This document shows, in pieces, positions 44,938 to 53,942 of a stretch of DNA of 64,000 nt. Location: NCBI GenBank assembly GCA_964446865.1, contig CAYURD010000001.1, positions 62,001-126,000 on the forward strand, written 5' to 3'. The position numbers and the translations under genes were made by a program. Under the pieces are notes generated by a model. It saw nothing but the letters and a program-made list of their open reading frames with translations, had not been told where the DNA came from and searched no databases. How positions within the stretch are numbered: position 1 is the first letter of the stretch; every line of letters begins with the position of its first letter. This stretch comes from Glaciecola sp964446865 (GTDB taxonomy: Bacteria > Pseudomonadota > Gammaproteobacteria > Enterobacterales > Alteromonadaceae).

Positions 44938-45618
44938 ATGTTTATTCAAGTAAAGTTTATTCAAGTAAAGTCTATTCATGTAAAACGTGCAATTCTGATA
45001 GTGGCACCTCTTTTATTTTTATTTGGAGCCGTGTCGTCATCAAGCGCTCAAGTGACATCTACACAGGCACAGAATGCCGCTTCATTTTTAGACGACCCAC
45101 TTTTTGGTGACAAAAACCAACCAGGGAATCAGCTTCATACCAGCATTATAGCCCGGGTTGACGCGGGCATATCAATGCGAGCCGCGGTACAAAATACAAT
45201 AAATAAAGCCATTTCATACAACGACAGAATATTAAATGGCAAAGCAAAGTCAGCCGTCGCGTTTGATATTGGTATTGCAAACGATTTTTATGACGAAATG
45301 GTAGAGGTTAACAGTTTAATTGACGTCACCAAGACTCTAATCGATACCAACCCTGAAAAAATAGTGCATATCATTACCCTAGGCGTTATTTTATATCCTG
45401 AATTTGCGCAAGAAGTATACGACGGTGCGGCCTTAACCGGGTTAATGGATCCCGATGATATACTTGTTGCCGCTTTACAAGCAGGGGCAGACCCGTCTAC
45501 AGTATCCGCTTCAACCGCGGTAGGTGAAACTTCGGTGCCTGTCGCCGCAGTTCCGATTGGCGGTGGTATTGGTGCTGGTGGCACCGGCGGTGGCGACACA
45601 ACGGTTTCCAGTAACTAA
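44938..45618 (+). CDS. Hypothetical secreted protein, 15-bp repeat at N-terminus
   Basis: 226 residues from the ATG at 44938. The first residues are three copies of FIQVK/SIHVK, from a 15-bp tandem repeat; then a signal peptide ILIVAPLLFLFGAVSSSSAQ. The body (about 40-190) is alpha-helical in look, without cysteines, with INKAISYNDRILNGKAKSAV and LAALQAGADPSTV. A Gly-rich tail (GGGIGAGGTGGGD) ends the protein. Not recognised. It sits between lapD and the second Wzy-like gene, in the same direction, and may belong to either unit. Confidence 0.6.
   Translation: MFIQVKFIQVKSIHVKRAILIVAPLLFLFGAVSSSSAQVTSTQAQNAASFLDDPLFGDKNQPGNQLHTSIIARVDAGISMRAAVQNTINKAISYNDRILNGKAKSAVAFDIGIANDFYDEMVEVNSLIDVTKTLIDTNPEKIVHIITLGVILYPEFAQEVYDGAALTGLMDPDDILVAALQAGADPSTVSASTAVGETSVPVAAVPIGGGIGAGGTGGGDTTVSSN
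44941..44985. repeat. 15-bp tandem repeat, three units
   Basis: Units tttattcaagtaaag at 44941-44955 and 44956-44970 are identical; 44971-44985 is a diverged copy. It encodes the pentapeptides at the N-terminus of the 44938 gene, so slippage would change the length of the signal-peptide n-region without a frameshift. Confidence 0.85.
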
Positions 45619-45685
45619 AAACATAACAAGGACAGGTAAGTGACCATGCTTACTTTATAAAATGTCATTAAAAAGGAATTAGCTT

Positions 45686-47161
45686 ATCTTCGCCTCAACC
45701 GACAACAGCAATCGTTATTTTTATGCATTGCTGGCTATTATATTTTTACTGCCAATTCCCCTAGGTGCCAATAGACCTTGGGCTTGGAGTTTATTTGAAG
45801 GATTAATCTTTTTACTCACGATGGCATTGGTGATTAAAAATTGGCGAGTCGAAAAGTTAGGCATTAAAAGTTATATCAGCCTAGTTTATATCTGGCTTGT
45901 GTTTATTGGGTTTTGTGCGCTTCAAATTATTCCCTTACCGAGCTTTGTCGTTGCCCTACTCTCGCCTAGTTCTTTTGATTTATATCACTCTGTCGGAGCC
46001 GATAGTTTTTATCTATCAATCGATCACGGTCAATCAACCATCAGCTTTATTAAGCTACTTAGTTTTTTCTGTCTATCATTATGCGTTCTCATGCTAGTCA
46101 ATAATGAACACCGGATTAAAACCTTGTTATTGACTATCATGATTGCAGGCACGGTGCAGGCCTTGTATGGTATTCTTGAAGTCTTGTTGGGCACTTCTCA
46201 TAGTGCGCTTTTTAATCTTGTTGTCGAGCAGCATGCTACCGGCACATTTGTCTACAAAAACCACTTCGCCAATTTTTTGATGCTAACCTTAGCAGCTGGC
46301 ATTGGATTGTTGGTCACATCTTTGGAAAAATCTAGAATCAATAATCGGCCTAAAGAGTTACTTCGCTTTTTTGCTAACACCATGCTAAGTACAACAATTA
46401 TTGTCCGAATCTGTATTGTTATCATGGTGATAGGTATAGTCATGTCTCATTCTCGCATGGGCAATGCTGCATTTTTTATCGCAACTGCTGTCGTTGGCTT
46501 GCTTGCGATAAGTTTAATAAAGCATAAGAGTCGCGGCCTATCAGTATTGGTGCTAAGTATTTTTATCATAGACTTGTTTATAGTAAGTGCTTATTTTGGT
46601 TTAGAGCGCGTAAAAGAACGCTTAGAGCAGACATCTTTTGCTCAAGAGACTCGTGACGAAGTCATTCGAGACGCATACCCAATTATTGCTGACTTCCCGT
46701 TATTTGGATCTGGTGCAGGCAGTTTCTATTCGACTTTTCCGAGTTATCAAGTTGCTGAAATCGGAGGTTTTTATGACCATTTACATAATGATTATATTCA
46801 GTTTTTAATCGAATATGGCATTGTTGGCGGATTTTTACTCTTCAGTATTTTTGCATTTTGTTTATACAAAGCGCTAAGGGCTTTACATAAAAGACGAAAC
46901 TCTATTTTTAAGGGAAGTGCTTTTGCTTGCTTAATGGTGTTTGTCGGCATGGGCATACATATTAGCGTAGATTTCCCACTACAAGGCTACGCTAATGCGG
47001 CTTACTTTGTTGTATTCATATCATTGGGGATGATCATCAACAGTCTACAGTTACATAAAGTAGTCGACACGCGCGAAAACTTTTCCAATCCCCCCATTAG
47101 AACGCGCACGCGAAAACGACGCAGCGGCAAAGGTCGTAAAAAAACAAGGTTTGGTTTTTAA
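45686..47161 (+). CDS. O-antigen ligase/polymerase-like membrane protein (2)
   Basis: About 491 residues with ten or more membrane helices; Wzy_C family. LLPIPLGANRPWAWSLFEG near the N-terminus, and the large loop with MSHSRMGNAAFF, LFGSGAGSFYSTFPSYQ, DHLHNDYIQFLIEYGIVGG. The C-terminus is strongly basic (RTRTRKRRSGKGRKK). The only ordinary start, TTG at 45728, would remove residues STDNSNRYFYA before the first helix and has no ribosome site. ATC at 45686 stands 8 bases after AAGGA, so I give that start, with reserve. Convergent with the VpsP-like gene; their stops overlap. Confidence 0.78.
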   Translation: MFASTDNSNRYFYALLAIIFLLPIPLGANRPWAWSLFEGLIFLLTMALVIKNWRVEKLGIKSYISLVYIWLVFIGFCALQIIPLPSFVVALLSPSSFDLYHSVGADSFYLSIDHGQSTISFIKLLSFFCLSLCVLMLVNNEHRIKTLLLTIMIAGTVQALYGILEVLLGTSHSALFNLVVEQHATGTFVYKNHFANFLMLTLAAGIGLLVTSLEKSRINNRPKELLRFFANTMLSTTIIVRICIVIMVIGIVMSHSRMGNAAFFIATAVVGLLAISLIKHKSRGLSVLVLSIFIIDLFIVSAYFGLERVKERLEQTSFAQETRDEVIRDAYPIIADFPLFGSGAGSFYSTFPSYQVAEIGGFYDHLHNDYIQFLIEYGIVGGFLLFSIFAFCLYKALRALHKRRNSIFKGSAFACLMVFVGMGIHISVDFPLQGYANAAYFVVFISLGMIINSLQLHKVVDTRENFSNPPIRTRTRKRRSGKGRKKTRFGF

Positions 47162-47916
47162 GAGGCGGAAATCCTAGACAGCGGACAAGGTAAATATTCC
47201 TCGGCAACGCGCTCGTCTAATTGCTTCATCCAAGCGCACGCGACTTCTATTGATTTGGTACTCTCTATATATGCAAGCACCATCACTCTTGAGCGCTCAT
47301 CAACAAGGCTCGCGCGCAAACGATTATGTACGGTATCTCGTAAATTTGTATAAAAAGGATTGTTAGATTGATACAGTGCAATGCCTAATCTTGTGAACAA
47401 TAAATCAACTTCATGTGACTGCGAACCTAAGGTGTCAGCTTTTTGTAAGTAAGTCATCATTTCGTCGTCAAACTCTTGCATCCTCCATTTTATCATCGCA
47501 AGGTTAGCCCACGAAACTGGCCACAAAGGTCTATTTTTTGTGGCTTCTAAATAGTATGCTTTCGCACTCTCTAGACTCTGTTGCGGTGTTTTGTTGCTTA
47601 TATCTTCACCCGCAAGTGATGCCCATTCATTTAGCTCCCCAGCCAAGTCAATATATAATGGGTTTGATGAATGCAGTATTTTGGCCGTGGCCACTGCCAG
47701 TGACGCTTTTTCAAAACTATCATTTGACGTTACTTCTTGCGCTTCTTGCCACTCTTGCATGGTATTTTTTGCCACATAATATTCGATATTGGCAATGCCA
47801 AATCGAAGCGCATTTAACACACCTATTAAGGCAATACTAAAAACAATAATAGCTAGCGCATACTCTTTTTTTATGTAGGTCTTATAAATTTCTTTTATGT
47901 CTGTTTTGTTTATCAT
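47158..47916 (-). CDS. VpsP-like TPR polysaccharide biosynthesis protein
   Basis: 252 residues, one membrane helix at about 18-38, then TPR-like helices (WPVSWANLAMIKWRMQEFDDEM). It resembles VpsP-family proteins found last in vps-type exopolysaccharide operons; their biochemical role is not established. Its ATG shares one base with the CpsB-like stop (TAATG). Its stop codon TAA overlaps that of the convergent Wzy-like gene in a shared TTAA. Confidence 0.7.
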   Translation of the reverse strand: MINKTDIKEIYKTYIKKEYALAIIVFSIALIGVLNALRFGIANIEYYVAKNTMQEWQEAQEVTSNDSFEKASLAVATAKILHSSNPLYIDLAGELNEWASLAGEDISNKTPQQSLESAKAYYLEATKNRPLWPVSWANLAMIKWRMQEFDDEMMTYLQKADTLGSQSHEVDLLFTRLGIALYQSNNPFYTNLRDTVHNRLRASLVDERSRVMVLAYIESTKSIEVACAWMKQLDERVAEEYLPCPLSRISAS

Positions 47917-48644
47917 TACTGCCAGTCTATTTGTTTAGTTATACTATTTGGTATGCTGATACACAGCTTAGTTGCGGCTTCGAGGCAATCCGCTTGTGCA
48001 ATAGCAGAAAACGCTGCCCCCATATCGTTGGGGCGATTTTTTATATTATGCATGTCTGACGCAATGTAAGATAGTAAATTATCTTTGTACATCTGCCAAA
48101 CAGTCGTGTGTACTTTTTCTGAGAAACGCTGTGTAAAAGCGCCTGCCGTCGCTTGAAAAATACACCCTAAATCTCGTAAATAGTGGATCTTTGAGTAATC
48201 GCTAATTATTTCTCTATTTCTTTCAGGGTGCGGAATAATGGCTTGAATGGAGTTGTTCGCCAACCAATTTAGTAAGTTATCGAGCCCTGCGGGAATATGG
48301 CTATGAGGAAGTTCCAATAAAAAGGCTGGTTTACCTTCCCACATGCCAATATACGGTATCTCATCGTTCTCGACCCATTGTATTATTTCAGGACACACTC
48401 GTATTTCGGCGCTGACGCTTAGTTTTAATGGAATACCTTCTTGCCTTATTGCCTGTGCCGTTTGTTCAAATGCAAGCGCAATGCTCTGCTTGTTATTATC
48501 AAACAAGCCTGGGTTCATATGAGGTGTGCACATAACATGCGTTACGCCGACCGATACCGCCTGGCGGGCTAATTCGATACTTTGTAAAATTGAACGAGCA
48601 CCATCGTCGATACCCGCAATTAAATGGCTGTGCAAATCAATCAC
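47916..48644 (-). CDS. PHP-type protein-tyrosine phosphatase (CpsB/YwqE-like)
   Basis: Dephosphorylates the tyrosine kinase that controls capsule or exopolysaccharide length. 242 residues. PHP metal motifs: DLHSHLIAGIDDG at the N-terminus, CTPHMN, LLELPHSHIP, IIPHPERNREI, IASDMHN. GTG start at 48644, overlapping the kinase stop as GTGA. In the same operon as its probable substrate, the Wzc-like kinase. Confidence 0.88.
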   Translation of the reverse strand: MIDLHSHLIAGIDDGARSILQSIELARQAVSVGVTHVMCTPHMNPGLFDNNKQSIALAFEQTAQAIRQEGIPLKLSVSAEIRVCPEIIQWVENDEIPYIGMWEGKPAFLLELPHSHIPAGLDNLLNWLANNSIQAIIPHPERNREIISDYSKIHYLRDLGCIFQATAGAFTQRFSEKVHTTVWQMYKDNLLSYIASDMHNIKNRPNDMGAAFSAIAQADCLEAATKLCISIPNSITKQIDWQ

Positions 48645-50872
48645 TGCTGGTTTTCATATCCATATTTATCATAATAACCACCGTAGTCGCCGGTTTTGCC
48701 TGCCTTTTTCAAATCGACTTGATTAAGCACGACACCATCAATCCTATGCCCAACCTGCATAAAACGGCTAAGCCCAGCGTTAATTACTTTAATATTCGTG
48801 CTATCTGCCTTGGCGACATACACTAGTGAATCTGCCAACTTAGAGATCACAATTGCGTCACTTACTGCATGGGTTGGCGCACTATCAATTATGATAAAAT
48901 CATAGTGTTTACGTAGCTCGTCTACGAGCTCAGAAAAACGAGGAGATGCTAGTAATTCTTGTGGATTGGGTGGCAATGAGCCTGACGTTAATATATCTAT
49001 GTTAGACTCTTTGTCGGTGACAATACATTCACTTATCGCATGTGTTTGTGCGATAAGGTTTGATAAACCTGGCTGAAAGCCCGGCAAATCAAATCGTTTA
49101 GCAATGCTTGGTTTACGTAAATCGGCATCTATCAGCAGCACTTTGTTCAGTTGACCCATTGCAAATGCTAAATTAATCGACACAGTACTTTTGCCCTCTT
49201 TAGGGACGCTAGACGCAACTAATATGGTCTGGCTGGGGGCGTCAATATTTAACAATTGCAAGCTGGTTCGCAAAGTGCGGATAGATTCACTAAAGGTATG
49301 ATTTTGTTGATCAAAAAAGTGGCGAAGTGGCAAATCTTGCCCTTTTTTATGTGACTGCCAAGGAATAATACCTAACATTCGCTGACCCAGTTGCCGCTCC
49401 ACATCATCAACACTACGAACGCCGCTATTTAATGCTTCAATAGTAAAGGCCAGTACGCTTCCTACTATAATGCTCACAAAAAATACCAGAAATAAAATAA
49501 GTCCTATTCTAGGCTCTGAGGGTATTTTTGGTGCAAATGCTTGGTCTAGTACCCTGGCATTCGCCGTTTCAAACCCGCCTAACTGATCAGTCTCTTTTAA
49601 TCGAGTAAAAAACGAGTCATACAGTTGCTGATTAATATCCACATCACGTTGCAGGGCTCTGCGTTGATTCTCTAGACTGCTTAATTGCCTAAAGTTCGCT
49701 TTCGCTGTTTCTATATCGTTTTTAAGCGCATCCACTTTTGCTTGAGTGGTTCGGTATTCGTTCGTGATCCCCGATACCAAAATACCAATTTGTTCTCGTA
49801 AGCTGTTTTGAATTGAGCTTAGCTCTGCGTTAGCTGCAATTAAAATAGGATGTTTAGGTCCGTATACTTCTTTTAATTCTGAGACCTTACTTTGGGCGAC
49901 CACTTCCTCTCGTTTTACCGAATTTATTGAGGGATGATTCAATACTTCAGGAACCGTCGATAATTCTTCAATACTGACGCCTTGCCTATTGACCTGTTCA
50001 AAGATGGCTTGGTTTCGTTGCAAGACCACTTGCGCATCAATGAGTTGATCTGTTAGCTGCTGTAATTCATCTGATGCTAGACTTGCGACGCCATCAACGT
50101 TGACCAAGCGTTCTCGCTCATCAAAGGCACTCAATTCTTTTTCTGCATTATCTAGCTTATTACGCAAACCCTGCAGGCTTTCATTTAACCAAGAAGTCGC
50201 TTTAGCGGTCATTTCTAGCTTGGCCTGTAAATAGCTTTCTATGTACACCTCAGCAACCGTATTTGCAATTTGTGCAGCTAAATTAGGGTTTTCACTCACA
50301 AACGAAATGTCTACCATTTGCGTATTCATTAATGGGGATATTGTTAGGTCTTCTACCAATCGGTCAATGGCAAACTTTTCTTGTGCAAGTAATTGAGCTT
50401 GCTCTGTTTGTAAGGTGTTCAGCTCTGGTTTAGGTGGTCGGGGTATAAAAGGTAATGAATCTCGCAACCACGTTTTAATCCCCTTTAACGCGCCAATAAA
50501 TTTGCTCTTATTTTGTTCATGCACGGCCAAATTAAAAGAAGGCTGTTGCGTTAAGTCAAGCTTTTCAACAACGCGTTGTGCAATCTTACGAGAACGTAGT
50601 ATTTCGTATTGAGTCTGAAAATACTCTTTTCGACTTGAATCCAGACCATAGATTTCTTCAATCGATAATACATTGGCTTGTTCAGCTTCAATCAGCAATG
50701 ATGCTTTTGCGGTATAACGCGGAGTCACCGACAACACAAAAAGACTCGCTAATACAGTCAACGCGATAGCTAACGACAAAATACGCCACTGATATCGGCG
50801 AATGACTTGCACATAATGCGCAATGTTCATCGTTTCATGTTCAGCTATATATGAATGACTACTGCTGGGCAC
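48641..50872 (-). CDS. Wzc-like polysaccharide co-polymerase / tyrosine autokinase
   Basis: 743 residues, GTG start at 50872 behind AAGGAAGTGCA. N-terminal Wzz domain with helices at about 30-50 and 445-465 and a coiled-coil periplasmic part between. C-terminal BY-kinase: Walker A SSVPKEGKST, Walker A' VLLIDADLRKP, Walker B FIIIDSAPT. The C-terminus holds a tyrosine cluster (DYGGYYDKYGYENQQ), the autophosphorylation site. It sets chain length and export of the exopolysaccharide with the Wza-like protein upstream and CpsB-like phosphatase downstream. Confidence 0.92.
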   Translation of the reverse strand: MPSSSHSYIAEHETMNIAHYVQVIRRYQWRILSLAIALTVLASLFVLSVTPRYTAKASLLIEAEQANVLSIEEIYGLDSSRKEYFQTQYEILRSRKIAQRVVEKLDLTQQPSFNLAVHEQNKSKFIGALKGIKTWLRDSLPFIPRPPKPELNTLQTEQAQLLAQEKFAIDRLVEDLTISPLMNTQMVDISFVSENPNLAAQIANTVAEVYIESYLQAKLEMTAKATSWLNESLQGLRNKLDNAEKELSAFDERERLVNVDGVASLASDELQQLTDQLIDAQVVLQRNQAIFEQVNRQGVSIEELSTVPEVLNHPSINSVKREEVVAQSKVSELKEVYGPKHPILIAANAELSSIQNSLREQIGILVSGITNEYRTTQAKVDALKNDIETAKANFRQLSSLENQRRALQRDVDINQQLYDSFFTRLKETDQLGGFETANARVLDQAFAPKIPSEPRIGLILFLVFFVSIIVGSVLAFTIEALNSGVRSVDDVERQLGQRMLGIIPWQSHKKGQDLPLRHFFDQQNHTFSESIRTLRTSLQLLNIDAPSQTILVASSVPKEGKSTVSINLAFAMGQLNKVLLIDADLRKPSIAKRFDLPGFQPGLSNLIAQTHAISECIVTDKESNIDILTSGSLPPNPQELLASPRFSELVDELRKHYDFIIIDSAPTHAVSDAIVISKLADSLVYVAKADSTNIKVINAGLSRFMQVGHRIDGVVLNQVDLKKAGKTGDYGGYYDKYGYENQQ

Positions 50873-50903
50873 TGCACTTCCTTTTTGGTTAATACCTGTT
50901 CAT

Positions 50904-51488
50904 CTAGAAAAAGCGGGCTTGTATAGAGATAATGTCGCCCGGCATGATCATGTCACTTGCCCGCAAGCTTATTGTCGTGTCTATGCCATTTACACTGCGG
51001 TTGACTATCATTTCGCCTTTGGTAGCTGCGCGCTCTGTATAGCCGCCGGCAAGTGCTGCCGCTTTATCTACGGTCAATCCCGGTTGATAAGGATAGCCAC
51101 CCGGTTTTTTGACTTCACCATCAATAAAGAATGGCCGGTATTCAACAACAGTGACCGACACCGAAGGGTTAACAAGATAATCACCGCGTAAACCTTTGTC
51201 GATTAACTGTTCGACCTGATTCACTGTTTTACCCGTTAGGGTGATGTCACCTAAAAAAGGATAGCGAATAATGCCAACGTTAGATAACCTCGTTTCGACT
51301 CGCAAGTCGCTTTGACCAAAAACGGTTATTCTAACAAGATCACCTGCCCCGAGTGTATATTCTGCTTCACCTAACTGTGCTGATTGGCTAACTGGGGCAA
51401 ATAAAAGACATGAAGCGACTATAACTGTGTTTAAGCTAAATTTATTACGTGTGGCTCGCCACCAATACAAGATAATGTTTTTCATCAT
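50904..51488 (-). CDS. Wza-like polysaccharide export protein, short form
   Basis: 194 residues, about half the length of Wza. Signal peptide to about residue 36 (SQSAQ). Polysaccharide-export domain YTLGAGDLVRITVFGQSDL, then a SLBB domain (FFIDGEVKKPGGYPYQPGLT). It lacks the C-terminal helix that makes the outer-membrane pore in Wza, so the neighbouring beta-barrel protein may provide the outer-membrane exit. Starts one base after the barrel gene stop. Confidence 0.87.
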   Translation of the reverse strand: MMKNIILYWWRATRNKFSLNTVIVASCLLFAPVSQSAQLGEAEYTLGAGDLVRITVFGQSDLRVETRLSNVGIIRYPFLGDITLTGKTVNQVEQLIDKGLRGDYLVNPSVSVTVVEYRPFFIDGEVKKPGGYPYQPGLTVDKAAALAGGYTERAATKGEMIVNRSVNGIDTTISLRASDMIMPGDIISIQARFF

Positions 51489-51489
51489 A

Positions 51490-52731
51490 TTATAAAGTAA
51501 TCAGTGCGTTAAACATGAGCTGATTGCGGTCAAATTCAATCGCATTACGATTACTATCTCGCTGGCTATATCGATAAGACACTTCAAAATTTAGCCATCT
51601 CCTAAATTGATAATAACCAGCCATTCTAAAGCTAAAATTATCATCGCTACGAATATCAAAACCATCTATTAGCTGCCCTTCGTAGCGGTTATCGTTCCAC
51701 CCAATTCGCACTGAAGAGCGCAGTCTACGCAACCATTCGTGCCGCCAATCAACGCTGTGTGTGCGGCCCCTAATAAAATTACCTTCACCGTTGGTTTCAT
51801 CAGTGTCTGCGCTTGTCACAAAATCAATACTTGCGTACTCAGTTGGTTGCCAAGTCACGCCTGCCGCCCAATCAAATCCACTAAAATCTTCTCTTGATGA
51901 CGAGGCGAAATCTTTCTCTTCGTAGCCTATTTTCACAAAGCCAGAGGTTTTAGCCGTCGCTTCCCATTTTAGCCCCACTAAATATTCATGCACCACACTA
52001 TCGAGCGGATTAAGCGCATTTAGTGCGAAGCGATAATCAATATCGGTTCGCCTTAGGTCAAAGGTAGCGTCAAGTGTAGCGCCAACTCTATAATAAAATG
52101 TGCCGCTAAGCGTCGCCATTTGGCGGTCTCTTGCGCGATATCTTGGCGTATTAATATCGTAATTAAGCTCACGTAAATTAAACTTTGCTTCAAGTCGACC
52201 ATCGGCGTTAAAAGCCCCGTACGAATATATGGCATCAAATTGAAATTGTTTATATTGGTCGGGCTCACTTAGATTTTGCCCACTGCCGATAGAAAAATTA
52301 GAGCCTCGTTGGTCGTGACCGTCTTCAAACTCGATAGACGTATCTAAACGGTGTCTAACGTTAAACTCTAATGCTAAATCAGCCAGTAAAAAATGGTCGG
52401 TGTAATTATCGGCTTGGCTACTAAAGAATGACTCGTTACGAAGCCTATACCCCAATTGGAAAGTGTTGGCGGCAAACTGAGTTTGAAATGTCACGTTAGG
52501 GGAAACAAGGCGTGACCAGCTATCTATTTTTTGTGCGTTGGTTTGGGTAAGGTTGTCGTCGTAATTAATCCCTAAATCGACCGTAGGGACAATGTCAAAA
52601 CCGCCAAACTCAATGCTAGCAGCTTCTTCAAATTGCTGCGCATATAAGTTGGCATGACCTGTTATGCTTAATATCAACATGGATAGCGAACAGTAAAGCG
52701 CTTGCATCTTAGTTTGATAGGTCACTTTCAT
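51490..52731 (-). CDS. Outer-membrane beta-barrel of the exopolysaccharide operon (EpsL/VpsM-like)
   Basis: 413 residues with a signal peptide to about residue 31 (LYAQ). The rest alternates polar and hydrophobic residues in amphipathic strands and ends NQLMFNALITL, as outer-membrane barrels do. DIVPTVDLGINYDDNLTQT is the usual opening of the outer-membrane-barrel proteins in vps/eps operons. Probable export channel or secretion accessory. First gene of the minus-strand operon that runs barrel, Wza-like, Wzc-like, CpsB-like, VpsP-like. Confidence 0.82.
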   Translation of the reverse strand: MKVTYQTKMQALYCSLSMLILSITGHANLYAQQFEEAASIEFGGFDIVPTVDLGINYDDNLTQTNAQKIDSWSRLVSPNVTFQTQFAANTFQLGYRLRNESFFSSQADNYTDHFLLADLALEFNVRHRLDTSIEFEDGHDQRGSNFSIGSGQNLSEPDQYKQFQFDAIYSYGAFNADGRLEAKFNLRELNYDINTPRYRARDRQMATLSGTFYYRVGATLDATFDLRRTDIDYRFALNALNPLDSVVHEYLVGLKWEATAKTSGFVKIGYEEKDFASSSREDFSGFDWAAGVTWQPTEYASIDFVTSADTDETNGEGNFIRGRTHSVDWRHEWLRRLRSSVRIGWNDNRYEGQLIDGFDIRSDDNFSFRMAGYYQFRRWLNFEVSYRYSQRDSNRNAIEFDRNQLMFNALITL

Positions 52732-52944
52732 GGCTCCATTTTTTTATTTATAGGCCTTATCAATGGCTTTGTTAGTTAGTTTGTACAACGATCAATACGA
52801 CAATTATACGCGATAGTATGAAAGATATACATATTTAATATCGCCTACACATAGATAGAGTCCTTGGGCTTTTTCTGTTAATTAACGTACAAAATTCTCA
52901 TAAGCTAACATAACCTTACCCGCAAAAGTGACACAGCCAACAAC

Positions 52945-53844
52945 ATGATACCACTTGTTTTCCACCCTATTTATAGTCAGCTAGATTTACCTGTTAGGCA
53001 TCGCTTTCCTATTGAGAAGTATCAGGGCATAAAAGACAGATTACGCAGCCTTGGCGCGCCAGAAACGCAGTTTTTTCAGGCAAAAGCCTTAACAATAGAA
53101 CAGTTAAATCAAGTTTATGAACCCACTTATATTCAACAATTAACAAGCGGTACTTTAACCCCCAAAGCGATGAGACGAATTGGTTTTGAATGGTCTGAAC
53201 AACTTATACAACGCACTTTAACCGCTGCTGGCGGTACAGTGATGACCTCATCATTAGCCTTGGAGCACGGCAAAGCACTTAATTTAACGGGCGGGTATCA
53301 CCATGCGTTTGCTAATTTTGGTTCGGGCTTTTGTATGATAAACGATCTGTACTTAGCCGCACTTAATATGCTAGAAAAACATGACATTGATAAAGTGCTA
53401 ATTTTTGATTGTGATGTCCATCAAGGCGATGGAACTGCCAAACTAGCTGCCAACAACCCCAATGTATATACCGTTTCTATTCACGGAGAAAAGAACTTCC
53501 CTTATCGAAAACAGCTTTCAGATTTAGATTTTGGTTTAGCAAAAGGCACTAAAGATGAAGAATATTTAGAAGTGGTAGAACAAGCACTCGATATGGCCAT
53601 AAATTACTCATCGCCCGATGCAGTCATTTATGATGCCGGCGTCGATATTCATATTAATGATGATTTAGGGCATCTCGATATTTCGACAAGCGGCGTATAC
53701 ACTCGCGATAAACTAGTATTTGATAAGTGTGATGCTTTAGGTTTACCCATTGCCGCGGTCATTGGAGGCGGTTATCAGCGTGATATCGATGCTTTGGTTG
53801 ATGTACATCTTCAATTATACCGCGCGGCAGGCGTCGTAAGTTAA
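52945..53844 (+). CDS. Histone-deacetylase superfamily protein
   Basis: Zn-dependent amidohydrolase of the HDAC/AcuC/acetylpolyamine amidohydrolase superfamily, probably deacetylating a small molecule or protein. 299 residues. Catalytic segments: NLTGGYHHAF (His pair), IFDCDVHQGDGT (Zn-binding Asp and His), YDAGVDIHINDDLGHL (second Zn Asp), and IGGGYQRD. Size and motifs fit the short class IV-like bacterial forms. Divergent from the exopolysaccharide operon with 213 bp between. Confidence 0.88.
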   Translation: MIPLVFHPIYSQLDLPVRHRFPIEKYQGIKDRLRSLGAPETQFFQAKALTIEQLNQVYEPTYIQQLTSGTLTPKAMRRIGFEWSEQLIQRTLTAAGGTVMTSSLALEHGKALNLTGGYHHAFANFGSGFCMINDLYLAALNMLEKHDIDKVLIFDCDVHQGDGTAKLAANNPNVYTVSIHGEKNFPYRKQLSDLDFGLAKGTKDEEYLEVVEQALDMAINYSSPDAVIYDAGVDIHINDDLGHLDISTSGVYTRDKLVFDKCDALGLPIAAVIGGGYQRDIDALVDVHLQLYRAAGVVS

Positions 53845-53942
53845 GCTCAGCGTCCAAGCATATCATAATCATACTTATCATGATCATACTCAAAATGATT
53901 GCAACTTAATGGCGCTCACTCTATACTCTGTATATAAACACA

